Shown here piece after piece: positions 58,344 to 64,000 of a stretch of DNA of 64,000 bases. Numbering within the stretch: position 1 is the first letter of the stretch; each line of letters opens with the position of its first letter. A program made the translations under genes and the position numbers. Location: contig JAHLJT010008446.1 of the NCBI GenBank assembly GCA_031308135.1, positions 161,653,504 through 161,717,503 on the forward strand, in the 5' to 3' direction. The notes under the pieces are model-generated. The model was not told the DNA's origin. It saw only the letters and a program-made list of their open reading frames with translations, and searched no databases. The DNA comes from Acheta domesticus. Taxonomy: Eukaryota > Arthropoda > Insecta > Orthoptera > Gryllidae.

Positions 58344-58623
58344 CCCTCCAGCGGGCGCGCTGTCGTATATTTTACGACAATAGCAGATTTTTTTGTTTTT
58401 TAATGTCAACTCATTGTTGTCAAAGACTTCTGCGTTCTTGGTATTCCTGGCAGGTATCATTAGTGATGCATTCCTGCAGCCAATGTTCAGTTTGCACGCT
58501 ATATTCAGTTTTTGTAACGCTCTATTCGGGATAAGTGCATAGTGATGTAAACTTTACGCTGCGCGCTGGCTGTTGTGCTAAAATATTGTATAATAATTTG
58601 GCCTAATCGAAATTTTCTGTAAA

Positions 58624-58830
58624 ATGTCCAGATAAAGAATACATGTACAGAAAATCAAAATATTCAAGAGCAGTCTGATCGGAGGAAGATCATGAATTGG
58701 ATAGTGAGAGGGACAGTAAACCAATGTTGAAAATATAGACGAGCATCAGAACGACACTGGATTGGAACAAGATCTTTTTGATACTAAATACAAACGTTTA
58801 TCAACGGATATGTTTTTTGGTAATTAATAT
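58624..58830 (+). pseudogene. possible piggyBac-like transposase N-terminus
   Basis: From ATG 58624 the broken frame reads MSR, stop, then RIHVQKIKIFKSSLIGGRS and, after shifts, an acidic stretch with NVENIDEHQNDTGLEQDLFD. An acidic N-terminus is usual for piggyBac transposases, but no catalytic domain remains here. Identification depends on the TTAA ends. Confidence 0.3.
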
Positions 58831-58886
58831 CATTCTTAGAAATTATAATGCGACATAAAATTTCATTGTTCTACAATTTCTTTCAT

Positions 58887-60487
58887 TTTACTTTCCCGTA
58901 TACGTACGTATACACGGAGTGATATACGTAGTATAGGGAAAGTTATGTAATGCTGCGCGAAAAAATGGCCAATTTTCGGCGGAAAAAAATTAATTGCCGG
59001 GCCGTGAAAACGAATAAGTGGATAAAACCAGTTGCTAAATTAAGAAAAAAAATCCTCTATCTCGTGGTGTGGTCAAAATCCATGATTTGTTGCTTCTTTA
59101 TACTTAAAAAACGATTGACGGCATTCCGTCCGTCTGTCCGTCTCTCCGTCTGTCCGTCTGTGGTCAACGCTAGCGCCTAAACAGTTCGGTCGATTTTCTT
59201 CAAAATTGATATTCCCCAGTCGATTTGATTCTAGTCAAAGCTTTGTGATTTTGAAAAAGATTCTTTAAAATTTGGGGGTACTTTATATGAAGCCCCCCGG
59301 GGATTTTCAACATTTTCTCAAAAACGGCTCCAAATTTTTTCTTTAAATTTCTTGTGTGAATAGAGGAAAACACACTTTTTAACATGGCATAGGTCCGATT
59401 TTCACGTACAGCTCTGAATTTTCGAAAATTGTGAAAGTTTGAATTTTTTTCGGCGTCTTTCTCCAACTACAAAATGGAAGATAGAGATTTTTTCTTCAAA
59501 TAAAATTTGTTCTGCATATTGAGTTCTTTAATAAAGGTCATGTAAATGTTTTTCACAATTTTGGTAGTTTTCGTGCAATATTGCGTGCAATATGTGCAAT
59601 TTTAAAAAATTACAAAAACAAAATTTTCTCAAAAACGGCTCCAAATTTTTTCTTTAAACTTTTGGTAGGGATAGTGGTAAATGTACTCTATCAATGACAT
59701 AAAAGCCATTTTGGTCTATCGGTTGTTTTTTTTCCAAAATTACCAAAATGTAAATTTTTTTACTTGTCTCTCACGTCGTTAATATTTACATTATCGGCGA
59801 TTTTTTTACATTCTTATATTTACGAGTATATATGCTTTAAATAATGTCAAGTAAAGTTTCTCGAAAACACTACCATTTTCTATGAAAAGTAGCTCAAATT
59901 TCGGCATTTTAGAAATGCTCAAACGTCATTTTCTCGTATATGGCTGCAATTTTTTTCTTGAAACTTTTGTAACGGATAGTGCTAATTACACTCATTAGTA
60001 CAGCGTGAAGTTTATTTTGAGTTTTTTTTGTTTTTTTCAAAAATTATATAAATGTAAATTTTTTGAAAGATCTCTCACATCTTTAATATGCACATTATCC
60101 GCAATTTGTAAAGATGATTATATTTGTGAGTGTAAGTGCTTCCAATAACTTCAAATAAAGTATTTTCAAAACTCCAAATTTTTCTGTGAAAATGAGCTTC
60201 AAATATCGCATTTTTAGTAGTGCTAAAACGCCATTTTCTCTTAAACGGCACATAATTTTTAAAAGAAAATTGCCATTTACGGCTAGGTTTTTGTGTTCTT
60301 TAATATTCTAAAATTAATGTTGCTGTTCTACCAATAAGAAACCGAAAATTAAGAAAATGACAAAAAATGTACTTTTGGCGATGATAGATGGTAGCTGGCA
60401 AGAAAGAGTATGTGGCAATTCCGAATAGCTAGCGAAGACCCAGGAAAATAGAAAACTAATACGGGAAAGGCTGTGCCATTCTGTTTC
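58887..60487 (+). mobile_element. hairpin-ended repeat copy 7, best full-length copy (about 1.6 kb)
   Basis: A-end palindrome at 58890-58943; conserved GTTATGTAATGCTGCGCG; a GTGGATAAAACC block; CGATTGACGG and a GTCCGTCTGTCC tract (59127-59160); CCTAAACAGTTCGGTCGAT; then about three diverged tandem units of roughly 305 bp, each starting TTTTCTCAAAAACGGCTCC or similar (near 59310, 59622, 59930, 60232); then GATAGATGGTAGCTGGCAAG and a B end up to CCATTCTG (60481). A short AAATAAATAAATA tail like that of the CR1-like LINE follows. No ORF of note. Confidence 0.8.
58890..58943 (+). repeat. terminal palindrome of copy 7 (type A, clearest)
   Basis: Arms pair as ACTTTCCC/GGGAAAGT, TATAC/GTATA and TACGTATA/TATACGTA: 21 base pairs with two single-base bulges and a loop of about 10 bases (CACGGAGTGA). 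Confidence 0.85.
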
Positions 60488-60589
60488 TGTTTTTTGACAA
60501 ATAAATAAATAAAATAAATACGGTCATGCTTAATTTTTTTCAAAATACGAGTAGTTTTTCTTTAATTTTATGACAAACGTAATAGGCCG

Positions 60590-60905
60590 CTGTAAATTTA
60601 CTGCGCTTCGGACAGTTGGATGCGTAGTAAATTGGAATGTGCAATTTTGTATATTATTTCTTTCTTCGTTTCTTACATTCGAACTTTGTTATAGACTTAC
60701 ACATTAATATTTTAGAAATTGTTTATTTTGAAATATTTGAAATATGTAAAAAGAATTAATAGCTCTCAGAATAGCGACAATGCAGGGTCTGCAACAATGG
60801 AATTCACTTTGCGCTCGCGAATATCTGTGAATTAGTGTCATTGTTGTGACCTAATGGAGCTGTATGAAAAGGAGTTATAATTGTCTAATTTATGTTGATA
60901 TTTGC
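60590..60905 (+). repeat. dispersed repeat shared with 31690-32160
   Basis: Same landmark order as the 31.7-kb copy, shorter. The remaining stretch to 61198 has no recognised feature. Confidence 0.6.
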
Positions 60906-61198
60906 AGGCAAATATTTAGCTTTGCACCAAATGCTGTACCATTTGTAGTGAGTAGAGAATTTGTTGCATGGTTTTAAAATACTCTTCCCTAATCATGGCC
61001 CAATGGAAGGCATTTCTATATTTCCTGGGTATCAGGCTTCTTTTTCCAATACAGGGTTACAAAACTTTTGCATTCTATTTTTGTGAAGTTGTAGAATTCA
61101 CATAGTTCTGACAACAATGCAATGGAAATAGTGAGTTCCAAGCGAAGATGTTAGTAGCGCATAAAGTGCAATATTACAGTACTACTTAGCTGTTTCCT

Positions 61199-61240
61199 CT
61201 AATACGGGAAAGTAAGTGCTGTTGTAGCACCACTAGTTTA
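61199..61240 (+). repeat. hairpin-family B-end fragment
   Basis: CTAATACGGGAAAGTAAGTG and then GTAGCACCACTAG form a complete B end without its body. Confidence 0.6.
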
Positions 61241-61316
61241 CAAGAGTCATTGAATGTCGTAAAATTTACGACACGCGCCTGCTGGTGTGAACATTTTACA
61301 CGCGCCCGCTCGAAGA

Positions 61317-61510
61317 TTAAACAAAGAAACCAGATTTTGTTCTAATTTTGAACTAATTTTTACCCACCTTAAAAAAGTTTGAACCGATGCAGAACATCAA
61401 GATATGCAACGTTTAAGAGAGGGTGCGCCAGGTTAACGTTAAGTTGGCATATCCACACAAGAAAAACACATTAAACAAAAAAACAAAAAACAACAAATAT
61501 ACCATAATTT
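61317..61510 (+). repeat. tandem repeat, third unit
   Basis: See 58020-58343. This unit begins right after the right TTAA of the piggyBac-like element. Confidence 0.75.
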
Positions 61511-61582
61511 TGTAGGAGAGCAATTAAATCGCCTTATCCACGTGTTACGTTCTACATTTTTTCATTTCTATTTAGGAATGAT

Positions 61583-61837
61583 TTACAGTTTGTGGAATTC
61601 AAGCACAACTTTACCATTCGAGACATACATTTGATAATGTATTGCTTGTGAAATAGATCTACATTTTAGTGGGCCTTCTATTCTATACGTATGATGTCCT
61701 CTGCAACTTAGATGGGGAAAAATGCTTTGAAATGAAAGACATTGGACATATTCCAGATTAAATATTTGAAGAATCTGAGAAAGCCGTGTAAACATTACTT
61801 CCCACGAAATGTTAAGAAGGAATGAGAGAAAATTCAT
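61583..61837 (-). other. 84-codon open frame, unrecognised
   Basis: From ATG 61837: MNFLSFLLNISWEVMFTRLS and on to RGHHTYRIEGPLKCRSISQA, ending VLEFHKL. The composition is protein-like, but no motif is recognised, and a chance frame cannot be excluded. 61840-64000 is AT-rich apart from a GC-richer patch at 63080-63360, and shows nothing I can support. Confidence 0.25.
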
Positions 61838-64000
61838 GTGTAACTATCGGAAAGAGAAAAAGAGTCGCATCTGATACAGAAGTTTTTCTGACGTACATTT
61901 TAGATCGGGTAAATACATCTGACGTTTATAAATTTTACATTTATAACATGTGAAGACCAAATGCTTTACACGTAAAAACTTTATTTATTAATGTTAAATA
62001 TACTGTGTTGATCCATTAGTCAGCTAGTGTCAAATCAACGTTAACTTCACCAATTTTATTTTATGCATTCAATGTATGTAGTTGATGTAGTTATTAAGTA
62101 GTCTGTTGTGTACATTTTTGTTTATGTTTCATGCCCGACTGGAAATATGTTGGCCACTTCTGTGTTATAATGGCGCAAATAAACGATTTTGATCCTTCTT
62201 CTGAATTCTCATTGTGAGATAAGAATTTTTAATTGCCCGCAAAGAATTAATATTATGATAATCAAAGATTCTTCACTGAATTAATGAGTATTCTTCACTA
62301 AACTAGTATAATGAGTGGATCCACTAAATTAAAGTATATGTAGTATCTGATGTGTTCAGACGAAAGTATGGTGTTTTCTTTGTTGTACTTATAGTTTTAT
62401 CTGAACAAGTTTCATAGTTAGAAACTGATTAATTATTTATCTGAAAAACAAATTACAGTTTTTAGCATCCTGTGAATACCCTAGAAGTGCCCATTTTTAA
62501 TACTTGCCAAAAAAAGTTTTCAGGGTATCAAAAAAATTATATGGTGTTCTTTCAAAGTTTCTGCATATGTTTCCTCATTGCATTTTTTCAAAAATTTTGT
62601 CGTTCAAGTATAATAGAATGAATGGTTTCCTTATTCAATCGAAAATTCCCGACTTAAGGTTCGGCCTTTTGACATCGTACTTTTCTTGAATTTATTGACT
62701 TTTGTTGTGCTATTTGATTTCGGTTTTAAGAGTATTTTATTTTTGCATTGCATTAATTTTCTGTACTGTATTTTATATTTATTATTTATACCATATTTCT
62801 TGTACATGTTGCAATGACAGTCCCACCTTTTTTTGCTATTGCTAAAGACATTTATTTATAAATAATTATAATACTATTAATAATATATTTGATGTTCGAT
62901 ATCACAACATTTATTCAATGAAAATTTCCGTTAGAATTGTGAGTGAGTGATAATTAGGTTTCTTGTATTTCATTGCATTCTTTTTATCATGACAATTAAC
63001 ATTTAACAGTACCAATAGTTGAATACCAAACAGCATATTATTTTTTGAAATTTACTAACAAAATTCTTAAGAAATAGTGAATGAAGATGGGGAATTTTGG
63101 CAGCAACAGAAAAGCTGTCCTTCTCAGAAGGAAGAGAGAAAGGAGTTTTTATTGAGCTTTCTACCTGAGAATCCTCCTACCCTTTCCATCCCTCAATGCT
63201 ACCTGTCGCGTACAAAGCGCCCCCCCTCTACCTTCCGCTGGGCGAATGAACTCAGGGGGGGTTTAGGTACTGTGCGCAGGAAAAACCTTACAGAATAAAG
63301 TTGCTCATTGAGGAGCGGATCGGCGAACAAAAGGTGGCGTTTCTCCACCCCCATTATTTACTAGATTCCACACGAAATTTTCAGAATATTGACGTGACAA
63401 TATCTGCTGATTTCTGTGTCTTTCGAGCATCGCAGGATATTTCAAATATTGACTAATTACTTAAAATTCTCCACCAATGGTCTCTTAAATAGGTATATGG
63501 AAGTAAAAGGGCTTACGTCATCGCACTTTGAAAGTGAAGAAGCACATGTGTATTAATACGTAAAGTTCCTTAAGTAACATTGCATGTTACTCATTATTAA
63601 CATGACTGACGCCATTGTTATTTGATTAATAATGCCTGATATCGAAAGATTATAACAAATTGTAGTTTACATGCCGTTTCTGGTAAACATGCTACATTAC
63701 GTTGATGAACAAAAGATGTTGAACGATTTGATGACATAGTAAAATCAGCGAATACTAATATGGTGTTCCTTAATATTTCCAAACTATACGGAAATGTAAG
63801 TAATAATTTCAGAACATATTAATACAATAGATAAGTATTTTTGCAGTCATATTCACATTTTAAATATTGAATTTGGCATAAAACCACCTAAATTTTTTTC
63901 ACTTTTTCTCAGTGTTTCTCACGCATAGCGAACGAATCAAAACGAGACAATCGCAATATAGGGGAGAATGGGGTAGCACCGATCACTTAAGGCAACTGAT

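Larger units (their letters stand above)
58344..61316 (+). mobile_element. piggyBac-like element carrying a hairpin-family copy
   Basis: TTAA at 58340-58343 and 61317-61320. Left end CCCTCCAGCGGGCGCG and, reversed, the right end TCTTCGAGCGGGCGCGTG; both ends also carry an inner palindrome GTCGTA-AATTT-TACGAC (left 58362-58378, right about 61257-61273). A transposase-like N-terminus follows the left end. Most of the interior is hairpin copy 7 and the repeat at 60590. Confidence 0.6.

Noticed and set aside
60454..61212. 14-bp target duplication CTAATACGGGAAAG around 60468-61198
   Set aside because: Both copies are parts of hairpin-family B ends that continue differently, so the match is family homology.
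62504..63298. Short open frames in the last 1.5 kb
   Set aside because: AT-rich or low-complexity frames under 75 codons, with no motif.

Overview
The window looks like AT-rich, repeat-dominated nuclear DNA of an arthropod, most likely an insect. I found no rRNA, canonical tRNA or bacterial-type operon, and no gene I can call an intact host gene. Almost everything recognisable is transposon-derived: Jockey-like, I-like, CR1-like and R4/Dong-like non-LTR retrotransposons; a solo LTR; hAT, Tc1, pogo-like, piggyBac-like and Sola-like DNA elements; remnants of Polinton/Maverick-type virus-like genes; and a noncoding hairpin-ended repeat family present in at least seven copies or fragments. The mix suggests a large-genome insect, but the species cannot be read from this sequence. 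Nearly all coding regions carry stops or frameshifts. Some 1-base differences between the two duplicated blocks beside the N gap look like sequencing error.

Layout. 1-1990: minus-strand Jockey-like LINE (RT end, gag, GC-rich leader with three small hairpins). 3030-3785 and 12573-13575: inverted arms of one dispersed repeat, separated by an I-like LINE (4557-12561, 11-bp target duplication). That LINE contains an assembly gap (9001-9100) with a 1.4-kb near-identical block on both sides. 13638-30730: a nested stack. A hairpin-ended element (1) holds an inverted second copy (2). Copy 2 holds a TIR transposon (14547-24860) encoding an FDLQ-type, possibly DDE-like protein. That transposon holds a solo LTR, itself containing a 779-bp hAT element, and an R4/Dong-like LINE sitting in an ATT microsatellite. 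The R4-like LINE holds a CR1-like LINE. Element 1 is also split by a pogo-like transposon (26588-30540) carrying a Tc1 element. At most insertion sites the interrupted reading frame or host repeat resumes exactly on the far side, so the order of insertion can be read directly.

30740-46120: dispersed repeats, palindromic MITEs, a Jockey-like LINE 5' part (36901-38780), a 102-bp minisatellite, two unrecognised gene-like stretches (34575-35474 and 40309-41511), a tRNA-derived SINE-like piece, a 1.5-kb TIR element with one 191-codon ORF of unknown function (43647-45145), and a second subfamily of the hairpin element. 46120-51500 is mostly AT-rich with a GC-rich island and a palindrome cluster. 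51540-55076 holds degraded Polinton/Maverick-type genes (packaging ATPase, adenovirus-like protease, a virion-like ORF) broken by a piggyBac-type MITE and another MITE. 55077-61316 is more hairpin-family copies plus a piggyBac-like element that split a tandem repeat at TTAA. 61840-64000 shows nothing recognisable.

The most promising undescribed material: the hairpin-ended family, whose terminal palindrome is kept in two subfamilies with different sequence; the FDLQ-protein transposon with 32-bp TIRs and a spliced gene; and the 43.6-45.1 kb TIR element.
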